Assembly (NCBI GenBank): GCA_964194585.1
Contig: CAXMNG010000084.1
Span: 1 to 5,491 of the forward strand
Direction: 5' to 3'
DNA: 5,491 nucleotides
From: JAABYT01 sp964194585
GTDB lineage: Bacteria > Pseudomonadota > Gammaproteobacteria > HK1
This document shows positions 1 to 5,491 of this stretch, in pieces; position 1 is the first letter of the stretch; the number at the start of each line of letters is the position of its first letter. Position numbers and translations under genes: made by a program. Below the pieces are notes generated by a model. The model was not told the DNA's origin, made no database searches, and saw nothing but the letters and a program-made list of their open reading frames with translations.

Positions 1-1218
1 GTGGATGCCTACCGGGGCGCAGGCAAGCCTGAGATTGTCACTACCGTCGAGCGCCTGATCGACCGCGCGGCGCTGGAAAGCGGTATCGACCGCGTGACGC
101 TGCGCCGCATCAACGTGGTGGCGGCTTCCGCCATGCCCTACACGACGGCCTTCGGCCGCGTTTACGACTGTGGCGACTTCGAAGCAGTCATGGATGAAGC
201 GCTGGCCCTGTCGGACTGGGCGGGGTTCGCCCAACGCCGGCGCGCCAGCGAAGCGCGTGGTGATAGAAGGGGCATCGGACTCGGCCTGTGGCTGCATACC
301 ACCGGCGGCAACCCCATGGAGGTGAGCCAGGTGGAACTCGCCGCCGACTGCGTCATCGTGCGCACCGGCACCCAGTCCGCCGGTCAGGGCCACGAGACGG
401 CCTTTGCGCAGCTGGTGGCCGATAGACTACAGATCCCCCACGAGCGAGTGCGCGTGATTCAGGGTGATACCGATGCCATCGCTATGGGTGGCGGCACCGG
501 TGGCTCCTCTTCCCTGCCCATCGGCGCCACCACCATCGATCGCGCCACCGGGCAGATGCTCGCGCTGGCCCGCGAGCTGGCCGCGGACATGCTCGAGACG
601 GCGGTGCTGGACATGGAGTACGGTGACGGGCGCTTTACCGTCGCCGGCACCGATGTGTCGCTGGGGCTCTTCGATGTGGGCGCGCGGGGCGACACTGAGC
701 AGACGCGCACGTGCATCGGCGAGAGCGCCTTCGAGGGTGAGCATTGCACCTACCCCAACGGCGCCTATGTGTGCGAGGTGTGCATCGACGCCGAGACCGG
801 TCAGGTGCGCATCGAATCCTTCACCTGCGTCGACGATCTGGGGACGGTGCTGAATCCCGCCATCGCCACCGGCCAGGTCATCGGCGGTGTGGTCCAGGGG
901 ATCGGTCAGGCTCTGCTCGAGCGTACGGTCTATGATGCCGACAGTGCGCAACTGTTGTCGGGGTCGTTCATGGATTACGCGTTGCCCCGCGCGAATGACG
1001 TGCCGGCGTTCACGACCTTGCTGACCGGTCAGCCGAGCCGCAATAATCCGCTGGGCATGAAGGGCGCCGGCGAGGTGGGCCCCATCGGCGCGCCGGCGGC
1101 CGTGGCCAACGCCGTGGTGGACGCCCTGCGCGGACAGGACTTCGATATGCCGGCGACACCGGAACGCATCTGGCTGGCCATGGGCGGTGCCGGCGCTGAA
1201 AGGACCGACGGATCATGA
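1..1218 (+). CDS. Molybdenum hydroxylase large subunit (xanthine dehydrogenase / CoxL form II-like family), C-terminal part
   Basis: This is the molybdopterin-binding catalytic subunit of a xanthine dehydrogenase-family enzyme, which hydroxylates a heterocycle or aldehyde with water and passes electrons to FeS and FAD partner subunits. Only the last 405 residues or so are in the window. The first codons encode VDAYRGAGKPE, a motif that lies near the middle of family proteins of roughly 750-800 residues, so the GTG at base 1 is an internal valine codon and not a start. AYRGAGK resembles the form II CoxL-like signature AYRGAGR and lacks the AYRCSFR loop of true CO dehydrogenase. Other family motifs are GQGHETAFAQL (128-138), the glycine/serine-rich GGGTGGSSSLP (163-173), PNGAYVCEVCIDAETG (252-267) and NNPLGMKGAGEVGPIGAP (348-365). 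By family alignment Glu358 in GAGEVG is the expected catalytic base. The stop overlaps the start of the next gene. The substrate cannot be told from sequence; the FeS and FAD subunits, if linked, would lie upstream of the window. Confidence 0.93.
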   Translation: MDAYRGAGKPEIVTTVERLIDRAALESGIDRVTLRRINVVAASAMPYTTAFGRVYDCGDFEAVMDEALALSDWAGFAQRRRASEARGDRRGIGLGLWLHTTGGNPMEVSQVELAADCVIVRTGTQSAGQGHETAFAQLVADRLQIPHERVRVIQGDTDAIAMGGGTGGSSSLPIGATTIDRATGQMLALARELAADMLETAVLDMEYGDGRFTVAGTDVSLGLFDVGARGDTEQTRTCIGESAFEGEHCTYPNGAYVCEVCIDAETGQVRIESFTCVDDLGTVLNPAIATGQVIGGVVQGIGQALLERTVYDADSAQLLSGSFMDYALPRANDVPAFTTLLTGQPSRNNPLGMKGAGEVGPIGAPAAVANAVVDALRGQDFDMPATPERIWLAMGGAGAERTDGS

Positions 1219-2354
1219 GTAACGCGACCGACGCCGCCACGCGGCCATTTCGCTTCTTCGACAACCGCGAGAAGTACCTGATGTTCGTCACCACCTGTGG
1301 CGAGAAGTGGGCCATCGCGGAGCAGGTGGGTGCGGAGATGGCGCACATCGCGCCGCGGCCACCGGCATTGCGCCTGTTCGATGCGGGTACCGGCGACGGC
1401 ACCGTGCTCGCGAGCTCGCTCAGGCGCTTGCACGAGGCCTTTCCCCATGTGCCGTTTCTGGTGGTGGGCAAGGAGATCAGCGTCGAAGATCTGCGCCTGA
1501 CCCTGGAGAAGCTGCCGGACCGCTTTGCCGAGCACCCGCAGATGGTGGTCGTCATGACCAACATGCACTACTCCGAGGCCCCGGGCCTGTGCCCCAACAG
1601 CGAGGACAAGCGCGCGGCGCTCAACTGGCGCGAGGTGGCCCTCGACGGCAGCACCTCCCACGAGTTCGAGACCGGCATCAATGAATTGAGGCCGTTGCTC
1701 AAGGACTGGTGGCAGGTGCGCACCAGCGAGAAAACCGGTAATCCGCTCTACCAGCAGCCGTCGGTGCTGGTGCTCTACCGCGGCGATCAGAAATTCGTGC
1801 TGGACACGGTGATTCCGCGCCAGGGGGCCTGCGATCCGAGCTACGACCTGGTCATCGCCGCGCAACCCTACCGGGCGCGCCACCCGGTGGACACCAAGGT
1901 GCGCAGCGTGCTGGCACCCCTGGCGGGGGCGCTGGCGCCCGGCGGGCGCATGATCACCATTCAGGCGACGGGTCAGGATCCGGGCATGGAGATCATCCGC
2001 AAGGTGTGGCCCGACGAGGAGCCGTTCCAGTCCCCCGGGCCGATGTTGCTGGAGGCGTTGATGCCGCGACTCGCCGAAGCCTTTCCGGATCGGCGATACA
2101 CGGGCGACGCTTCGCGCACCAACCTGTTCCGTTACGGCCTGCACGTGATGCCCACCGAGGTGCGCGAGCACATCGGCACCTCGACCTTGCTGGCGGCCTG
2201 GAACGCGGCGGTGTACGTGGCCCAGATCGACGATGGCCAGGTCACCGACGCCATGACCAGCGGCGCCTATCTGGACGCCACCGCCGAGGTACTGGCGCGC
2301 CACGGCGGGCTGTGGTTCATCGACGAGTCCTTCGTGGTGTCGCGGGAGCCGTAG
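1215..2354 (+). CDS. Class I SAM-dependent methyltransferase-fold protein, function unknown
   Basis: This 379-residue protein has the marks of a Rossmann-fold class I methyltransferase. Motif I is LFDAGTGDGTVL at 54-65, a motif IV-like strand YDLVIAAQPYR is at 210-220, and a motif V-like segment LAGALAPGGRMITIQ is at 236-250. The N-terminal part (12-37), FRFFDNREKYLMFVTTCGEKW and onward, is probably the helical cap before the Rossmann core. An unusually long stretch (about 115-205) separates the early strands from motif IV and holds a DWW triplet at 164-166; its role is unknown. No signal peptide or membrane segment is visible, so it should be cytoplasmic. The ATG overlaps the upstream stop as ATGA, with AGGA at 1201-1204 as ribosome binding site, which fixes the start and indicates translational coupling to the Mo-hydroxylase. 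Two in-frame TAG codons end it (2352-2357). I cannot name a substrate. It may act on the hydroxylase product, or be a fold relative without methyltransferase activity. Confidence 0.8.
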   Translation: MSNATDAATRPFRFFDNREKYLMFVTTCGEKWAIAEQVGAEMAHIAPRPPALRLFDAGTGDGTVLASSLRRLHEAFPHVPFLVVGKEISVEDLRLTLEKLPDRFAEHPQMVVVMTNMHYSEAPGLCPNSEDKRAALNWREVALDGSTSHEFETGINELRPLLKDWWQVRTSEKTGNPLYQQPSVLVLYRGDQKFVLDTVIPRQGACDPSYDLVIAAQPYRARHPVDTKVRSVLAPLAGALAPGGRMITIQATGQDPGMEIIRKVWPDEEPFQSPGPMLLEALMPRLAEAFPDRRYTGDASRTNLFRYGLHVMPTEVREHIGTSTLLAAWNAAVYVAQIDDGQVTDAMTSGAYLDATAEVLARHGGLWFIDESFVVSREP

Positions 2355-2355
2355 T

Positions 2356-2424
2356 AGCTTTCAATGGGGTCAGACTCGATTGATTCGCAGCGCGAATCAA
2401 TCGAGTCTGACCCCATTGAAAGCT
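2356..2424. repeat. Perfect 33-bp inverted repeat with 3-base loop (REP/MITE-like)
   Basis: The left arm (2356-2388) and right arm (2392-2424) are perfect reverse complements around the loop AGC (2389-2391). The outer part of each arm carries TCAATGGGGTCAGACTC or its complement. The repeat starts one base after the methyltransferase stop and supplies two bases of a second in-frame TAG. No T-run follows on either strand, so it is not a canonical intrinsic terminator, though RNA read through it would form a very stable hairpin that could stop 3' exonucleases or attenuate transcription. From memory, GGGGTCAGA-type palindromes recur in proteobacterial genomes, often near REP-associated Y1 transposases; this family assignment is an inference. 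Confidence 0.9.
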
Positions 2425-2438
2425 GACCCCAATGAAAA
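2407..2438. repeat. Tandem 16-bp direct repeat at the right end of the palindrome
   Basis: The 16-mer CTGACCCCATTGAAAG (2407-2422) is followed immediately by CTGACCCCAATGAAAA (2423-2438), with 14 of 16 positions identical. The first copy is the outer end of the right palindrome arm, so the same unit occurs three times in about 80 bases, counting the inverted copy at the left end. This looks like slippage duplication or the remnant of a second element. Confidence 0.75.
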
Positions 2439-2461
2439 CGGGCAAGCTCGCTCCTGCAGGG
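2439..2461. repeat. Pseudomonas REP-like remnant hairpin
   Basis: CGGGCAAGCTCG (2439-2450) can fold as a short stem with one G-U pair, and is followed by CTCCTGCAGGG. The layout resembles the Pseudomonas REP core, in which a GCGGGCAAGCCCGC-type stem is followed by TCCTACAGG. The match is judged by eye and is imperfect, so this may be a decayed REP or a chance resemblance. It lies in the 149-base gap before aorA. Confidence 0.4.
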
Positions 2462-2489
2462 TAAATCTATTAGAGTCTGGCGTTCCACC

Positions 2490-2496
2490 GGAAGGG
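2490..2496 (+). promoter_or_regulatory. Ribosome binding site of the AorA-like gene
   Basis: GGAAGGG lies 7 bases before the ATG at 2504 and supports that start. No convincing -35/-10 pair is visible between the palindrome and this site, although a promoter for the aor genes is expected somewhere in this gap if the palindrome isolates them from the upstream genes. Confidence 0.6.
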
Positions 2497-2503
2497 AAAA
2501 AGA

Positions 2504-2977
2504 ATGCTGAAATCACTGCTCATCGATCCTGAAAAATGCACCAGCTGCCTGCAGTGTGAGATGGCCTGCTCCTTCGAGCACGAGGGGGTTTTCAACCCGG
2601 CCCGATCGCGTATCAAGATTTTCGAGTTCGAGCACGGCCGGACCGCGATTCCTTATACCTGCACGCAATGCGCCGAGGCCTGGTGTCTGCATGCGTGCCC
2701 GGTGGAGGCCATCAGTCTCAATGTGCTGACCGGCGCCAAGGAAGTGGCCGACGACGTGTGTGTCGGGTGCAAGGTGTGCACCATCGCCTGCCCCTTCGGC
2801 ACAATCAACTACAACCAGGACACCGGCAAGGTGATCAAGTGCGATCTCTGCGGCGGTGATCCCCAGTGCGCGGCGGCCTGTCCCACGGGTGCTATTACCT
2901 ACGTCGATGCGGACTGGACCGGCTACGATCGCATGCGCGATTGGGCGCAGAAGACACACAATCAAGCATCGGCCTGA
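2504..2977 (+). CDS. aorA: Four-cluster ferredoxin-like electron-transfer subunit of aldehyde oxidoreductase (AorA-like)
   Basis: This 157-residue protein carries 16 cysteines arranged for four [4Fe-4S] clusters: C12-C15-C18-C22, C53-C56-C61-C65, C86-C89-C92-C96 and C113-C116-C122-C126. Three of the four motifs end in CP. In the tungsten aldehyde oxidoreductase of Aromatoleum aromaticum, AorA is the small subunit that links the catalytic AorB to the FAD subunit and can stack into electron-conducting filaments with AorB. Size, cysteine count and the AOR-type gene 15 bases downstream all fit this role. There is no Tat signal or membrane segment, so the protein is cytoplasmic. The start follows a good ribosome binding site and the first cluster motif begins only 11 residues in, as usual. 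Similar four-cluster subunits also serve DMSO reductase-family and formate-linked enzymes, but the neighbours make those unlikely here. Confidence 0.88.
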   Translation: MLKSLLIDPEKCTSCLQCEMACSFEHEGVFNPARSRIKIFEFEHGRTAIPYTCTQCAEAWCLHACPVEAISLNVLTGAKEVADDVCVGCKVCTIACPFGTINYNQDTGKVIKCDLCGGDPQCAAACPTGAITYVDADWTGYDRMRDWAQKTHNQASA

Positions 2978-2992
2978 TCAGGAGCACGCGCA

Positions 2993-4813
2993 ATGAGTTG
3001 GCAGAAGAAAGTCCTGCGGGTCAACCTGAGCGACGGGACGTCGTCCGTCGAGCCACTCAATATGGAGTGGGCGAGCGCCTTCATCGGCGAACGGGGCCTC
3101 GCGTCGAAGTACCTGATGGAAAACATGGATCCGACAGTGGATGCCATGAGTCCGGAGAACGTTCTGATCTTCGCCACCGGACCGCTGACCGGCACCATGG
3201 CGTCCACCAGTGGACGTTACGTGGTGGTGACCAAGGGACCGCTCACCAATGCCATCGCCTGCTCGAATTCCGGCGGCAAGTTCGGCGCGGAGCTCAAGTT
3301 CGCCGGCTACGATCTGCTGATTCTGGAGGGCCGATCGCCCGAGCCCGTGTACCTGCACATCGTCAACGACACAGTCGAGATACTTCCCGCCGGCGAACTC
3401 TGGGGCGCCACCGTGTGGCAGACCGAAGAGCGGATCAAGGCGCGCCACCAGAACCCGTTGCTCAAGATCGCTTCCATCGGCGTAGCCGGCGAGCGCGGCG
3501 TGCGTTATGCGTGCGTGATCAACGATCTGCACCGTGCCGCCGGGCGTTCCGGGGTCGGCGCGGTGATGGGCTCGAAGAACCTGAAGGCGGTGGCGGTGCA
3601 CGGCAGCGTCGGCGTGCGCGTCAAGGATCCGAAGCGCTTCATGCAGGTGGTGGTCGAGACCAAGGAGCTGCTGGCGAACAGCCGTGGGCGCGAGGCGCTC
3701 ACCAAGCTCGGCACCAACGACATGATCGACACCATGCAGGAATTCGGCGGGCTGCCCACCAGGAATTTCGACCAGGTGCAGTTCGAAGGCGTCGACAAGA
3801 TCAACGCAAGCGCGATGATGACGCCAAAGCCCGACGGTCACGTGAATCTCCTCACCAACAAGGCCTGCTTCGGGTGCACCATCGCCTGCGGGCGCATCGC
3901 CCACATCGACGAGACGCATTTCACCATCGTCAATCGCAAGGAGTACTGGCACGCATCCGGCGGCCTGGAGTACGAAACCGCCTACGCCTTCGGTCCACTG
4001 GTGGGCGTGGACGACATCGACGCGCTGACCTTCGCCGGCTACCTGATGAACGAGCACGGCATGGATCCGATCTCCTTCGGCGGCACCCTGGCCGCCGCCA
4101 TGGAGCTCTATCAAATGGGTGTCATCACGCAAAAGGACACCGACGGCATCGCGCTGGATTTCGGCAATGCCGAAGCGCTCACGGTGATGGCGGAGAAAAC
4201 CGGCAAGTACGAGGGCTTCGGTCAGATCCTCGGCCTCGGGTCGCGGCGCATGTGCGAGAAGTACGGGCACCCGGAGCTGTCCATGGCGGTCAAGGGACAG
4301 GAGTTCGCGGGCTACGACTCGCGGGCGCTTCAGGGCATGGGTCTCGGCTACGCCACCTCCAATCGCGGCGCCTGCCATCTCAAGCACGATGTGTTCGCCG
4401 AGGACATGGAAGATCAGAGCGGCAAAGGCAAGGCGGCGCCCACCAAGGAATCCCAGGATCGTGTCGCCATGATGGACTCCACCGGTCTGTGCCTGTTCGT
4501 CACGGCGGCCTGGGGTGTGGAAGAGTTCTGCAAGCAGCTCGATGCCGCCTGCGAGGGTGACTGGACCGAGGAGCGATTGCTGGAATCCGGTGAGCGCACC
4601 TGGAACCTCGAGCGGCAATACAATCTGGCCGCGGGGCTCACGAGTGCCGACGACACGCTGCCCAAGCGTCTGCTGGAAGTGCCGGCGCCCGGCGGCACCG
4701 CCAAGGGCAAGGTCTGCGAGCTCGATGTGATGCTGCCGGAGTACTACAAGCTCCGAGGTTGGACCAAGGACGGCGTACCGACAAAGGCAACGCTGGCGCG
4801 GTTGGGGCTGTAA
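2993..4813 (+). CDS. aorB: Tungsten-dependent aldehyde ferredoxin oxidoreductase family catalytic subunit (AorB-like)
   Basis: This 606-residue protein matches the aldehyde:ferredoxin oxidoreductase family in length and motifs. It is expected to oxidise aldehydes to carboxylic acids at a tungsten bis-pterin centre, and may reduce acids in reverse. The N-terminal part has GERGLASKYL (32-41) and ATGPLTGT (61-68), typical of the pterin-binding first domain. The cluster ligands are visible as CFGCTIAC (C292, C295, C299) plus C500 in DSTGLC, matching the CX2CX3C...C pattern of Pyrococcus furiosus AOR. GLEYETAYAFG (324-334) and RGACHLKH (458-465) hold the glutamate and histidine (about E326 or E328, and H462) that correspond to the active-site pair of that enzyme; this pairing is by eye. 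The start has AGGAG at 2980-2984 and sits 15 bases after aorA, so the two are co-transcribed. It could be another AOR-family member such as BamB, but the three-gene context favours the NAD-linked AOR type. Confidence 0.92.
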   Translation: MSWQKKVLRVNLSDGTSSVEPLNMEWASAFIGERGLASKYLMENMDPTVDAMSPENVLIFATGPLTGTMASTSGRYVVVTKGPLTNAIACSNSGGKFGAELKFAGYDLLILEGRSPEPVYLHIVNDTVEILPAGELWGATVWQTEERIKARHQNPLLKIASIGVAGERGVRYACVINDLHRAAGRSGVGAVMGSKNLKAVAVHGSVGVRVKDPKRFMQVVVETKELLANSRGREALTKLGTNDMIDTMQEFGGLPTRNFDQVQFEGVDKINASAMMTPKPDGHVNLLTNKACFGCTIACGRIAHIDETHFTIVNRKEYWHASGGLEYETAYAFGPLVGVDDIDALTFAGYLMNEHGMDPISFGGTLAAAMELYQMGVITQKDTDGIALDFGNAEALTVMAEKTGKYEGFGQILGLGSRRMCEKYGHPELSMAVKGQEFAGYDSRALQGMGLGYATSNRGACHLKHDVFAEDMEDQSGKGKAAPTKESQDRVAMMDSTGLCLFVTAAWGVEEFCKQLDAACEGDWTEERLLESGERTWNLERQYNLAAGLTSADDTLPKRLLEVPAPGGTAKGKVCELDVMLPEYYKLRGWTKDGVPTKATLARLGL

Positions 4814-4889
4814 TCGTAGGTTGGGCTGAGCTTGCGAAGCCCAACAATCGATCGCCTGTTGGGCTTCGCAAGCTCAGCCCAACCTACGA
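4814..4889. repeat. REPIN-like perfect inverted repeat between aorB and aorC
   Basis: Two 33-base arms (4814-4846 and 4857-4889) are perfect reverse complements around the 10-base loop ATCGATCGCC. Each arm is itself partly palindromic: GTTGGGCT at 4820-4827 pairs with AGCCCAAC at 4838-4845, and GCTT-GCG-AAGC lies inside at 4830-4840. Two inverted hairpin-forming units with a short spacer is the layout of a REPIN, which is mobilised by RAYT transposases supplied elsewhere in a genome. The GTAGGTTGGGCT unit is, from memory, a common proteobacterial interspersed repeat. It starts directly after the aorB stop. There is no T-run right after the stem (only TTTT at 4898-4901), so it is not a standard terminator. 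Confidence 0.9.
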
Positions 4890-4911
4890 CACCGTGGTTT
4901 TGTAAAGCGCC

Positions 4912-4918
4912 GGGGTGA
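4912..4918 (+). promoter_or_regulatory. Weak ribosome binding site of the AorC-like gene
   Basis: GGGGTGA lies 4 bases before the ATG at 4923. It is a less complete and closer Shine-Dalgarno match than those of aorA and aorB, so this gene may be translated less efficiently than its partners. Confidence 0.45.
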
Positions 4919-4922
4919 TCCG

Positions 4923-5491
4923 ATGAAGCACGTCATTATCGGTGCCGGCCCGGCCGGTGTCATTGCTGCCGAAACATTGCGCAAGGCCGACGCACAGGCG
5001 AGTGTCACCGTCATCGGCGACGAGCCCGAGCCTCCCTATTCACGCATGGCGATCCCTTACCTGCTCACCGGTGGTGTCGGCGAGGAGGGCACTTATCTGC
5101 GTCACGGCGCCGATCACTACGAGAAGCTTGCCGTGGATCTGCGCCGGAGCCGGGTGATGCGGGTACACGCCAGAGACGGGCGCGTCGAGCTCGAGAGCGG
5201 CGGACATCTGGACTACGATCGGTTGCTGATCGCATCGGGCTCCCACGCCGTGCGCCCACCGATCACGGGCATGGATCTCCCCGGTGTCGAGAACTGCTGG
5301 ACCCTGGCCGACGCCCGGCGGATCGCCGAAGGCGCCCGCGAGGGCTCGCAGGTGGTGCTCATGGGGGCCGGCTTCATCGGCTGTATCGTTCTCGAGGCGC
5401 TGGCCAAGCGCGGCGTCGCGCTCACCGTCATCGAAATGGGCGAGCGCATGCTGCCGCGCATGATGGATGAGGTGGGCGGCGACATGATCGC
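4923..5491 (+). CDS. aorC: FAD/NAD(P)-dependent oxidoreductase, probable NADH-linked AOR subunit (AorC-like), N-terminal part
   Basis: The gene runs off the right edge after 189 codons, so the C-terminal part is missing. The protein begins MKHVIIGAGPAG, with the FAD-binding GxGxxG at residues 7-12 in the first strand, which fixes the start. PEPPYSRMAIPYLLTG (35-50) and the LLIASGSHAVRPP segment (101-113) are typical of the NADH:rubredoxin / nitrite reductase-like FAD oxidoreductases. The second nucleotide-binding motif GAGFIG is at 148-153, and a glutamate (E171) at the end of the following strand suggests NAD(H) over NADP(H). There is no CxxxxC redox disulfide in the region where glutathione reductase-type proteins have one, so electrons should pass directly between FAD and an FeS partner. 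In Aromatoleum aromaticum, AorC plays this part, coupling AorAB to NAD+. The same domain occurs in many other reductases, so the role rests mainly on the neighbours. A 109-base gap holding the palindrome separates it from aorB. Confidence 0.85.
   Translation, partial: MKHVIIGAGPAGVIAAETLRKADAQASVTVIGDEPEPPYSRMAIPYLLTGGVGEEGTYLRHGADHYEKLAVDLRRSRVMRVHARDGRVELESGGHLDYDRLLIASGSHAVRPPITGMDLPGVENCWTLADARRIAEGAREGSQVVLMGAGFIGCIVLEALAKRGVALTVIEMGERMLPRMMDEVGGDMI

Noticed and set aside
1..3. GTG at base 1 as a true start of the hydroxylase gene
   Set aside because: The frame opens inside the conserved AYRGAG motif, which lies mid-protein in the family, so the gene must begin upstream of the window.
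1029..2303. Minus-strand open frame (424 codons) opposite the methyltransferase gene
   Set aside because: It spans two genuine + strand genes in antisense, shows no family motif and has the low-complexity composition of a GC-rich shadow frame.
2356..2424. Intrinsic terminator at the first palindrome
   Set aside because: The stem is strong, but no T-run follows it on either strand and its sequence looks like an interspersed repeat. Some termination or attenuation remains possible.
2416..2473. Sigma-70 promoter ahead of aorA (TTGAAA at 2416-2421, TATTAG at 2468-2473)
   Set aside because: The two hexamers are 46 bases apart and neither has a credible partner at 16-18 bases, so a promoter cannot be supported from sequence.
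2866..4560. Second + strand frame of 564 codons overlapping aorA and aorB
   Set aside because: The translation is Arg/His/Gly-rich and without motifs, while the overlapping aorB frame carries all cluster and pterin motifs.
2978..4618. Long minus-strand open frame (546 codons) opposite aorB
   Set aside because: It mirrors the well-supported AOR coding frame and comes from high GC at third positions. The translation is rich in His, Gly, Ala and Val with no recognisable domain.
4814..4901. Intrinsic terminator after aorB
   Set aside because: The TTTT at 4898-4901 lies 8 bases beyond the stem, too far and too short for a standard terminator; aorC is also expected to be in the same operon.

Overview
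The window is dense, GC-rich DNA with every supported gene on the + strand. Strong GC bias at third codon positions and two REP-like palindromes in the intergenic spaces suggest a proteobacterium, most likely gamma- or betaproteobacterial; the sequence alone does not fix the taxon. There are no tRNA or rRNA genes, CRISPR arrays or transposase genes, and no gene-free stretch longer than about 150 bases.

Left part (1-2354): the C-terminal half of a molybdenum hydroxylase large subunit (xanthine dehydrogenase / CoxL form II-like family), cut by the left edge of the window. A complete gene for a class I SAM-methyltransferase-fold protein of unknown function overlaps it by 4 bases (ATGA), so the two are almost certainly co-translated. 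Right after the methyltransferase stop codon lies a perfect 33-bp inverted repeat with a 3-base loop, then a 16-bp tandem duplication and a weak Pseudomonas-REP-like hairpin. This marks a boundary between transcription or translation units.

Right part (2504-5491): three genes that match the layout of the tungsten-dependent, NAD-linked aldehyde oxidoreductase of Aromatoleum aromaticum. They encode a 16-cysteine, four-cluster ferredoxin-like subunit (AorA), the tungstopterin catalytic subunit (AorB) and an FAD/NAD-binding oxidoreductase (AorC, cut by the right edge). In that system electrons from aldehyde oxidation pass from the W-bis-pterin and [4Fe-4S] cluster of AorB through the AorA clusters to the AorC flavin and then to NAD+; the enzyme can also run in reverse and reduce acids. 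A second long perfect palindrome with REPIN-like architecture (33-bp arms, 10-base loop) fills most of the 109-base gap between aorB and aorC. It might lower aorC expression relative to aorAB.

The most interesting points are the uncharacterised methyltransferase coupled to a Mo-hydroxylase, a tungsten enzyme next to a molybdenum enzyme of related substrate class, and two unrelated long palindromes each placed within one base of a stop codon. I see no clear evidence of a wholly new system; the AOR operon belongs to a known type.
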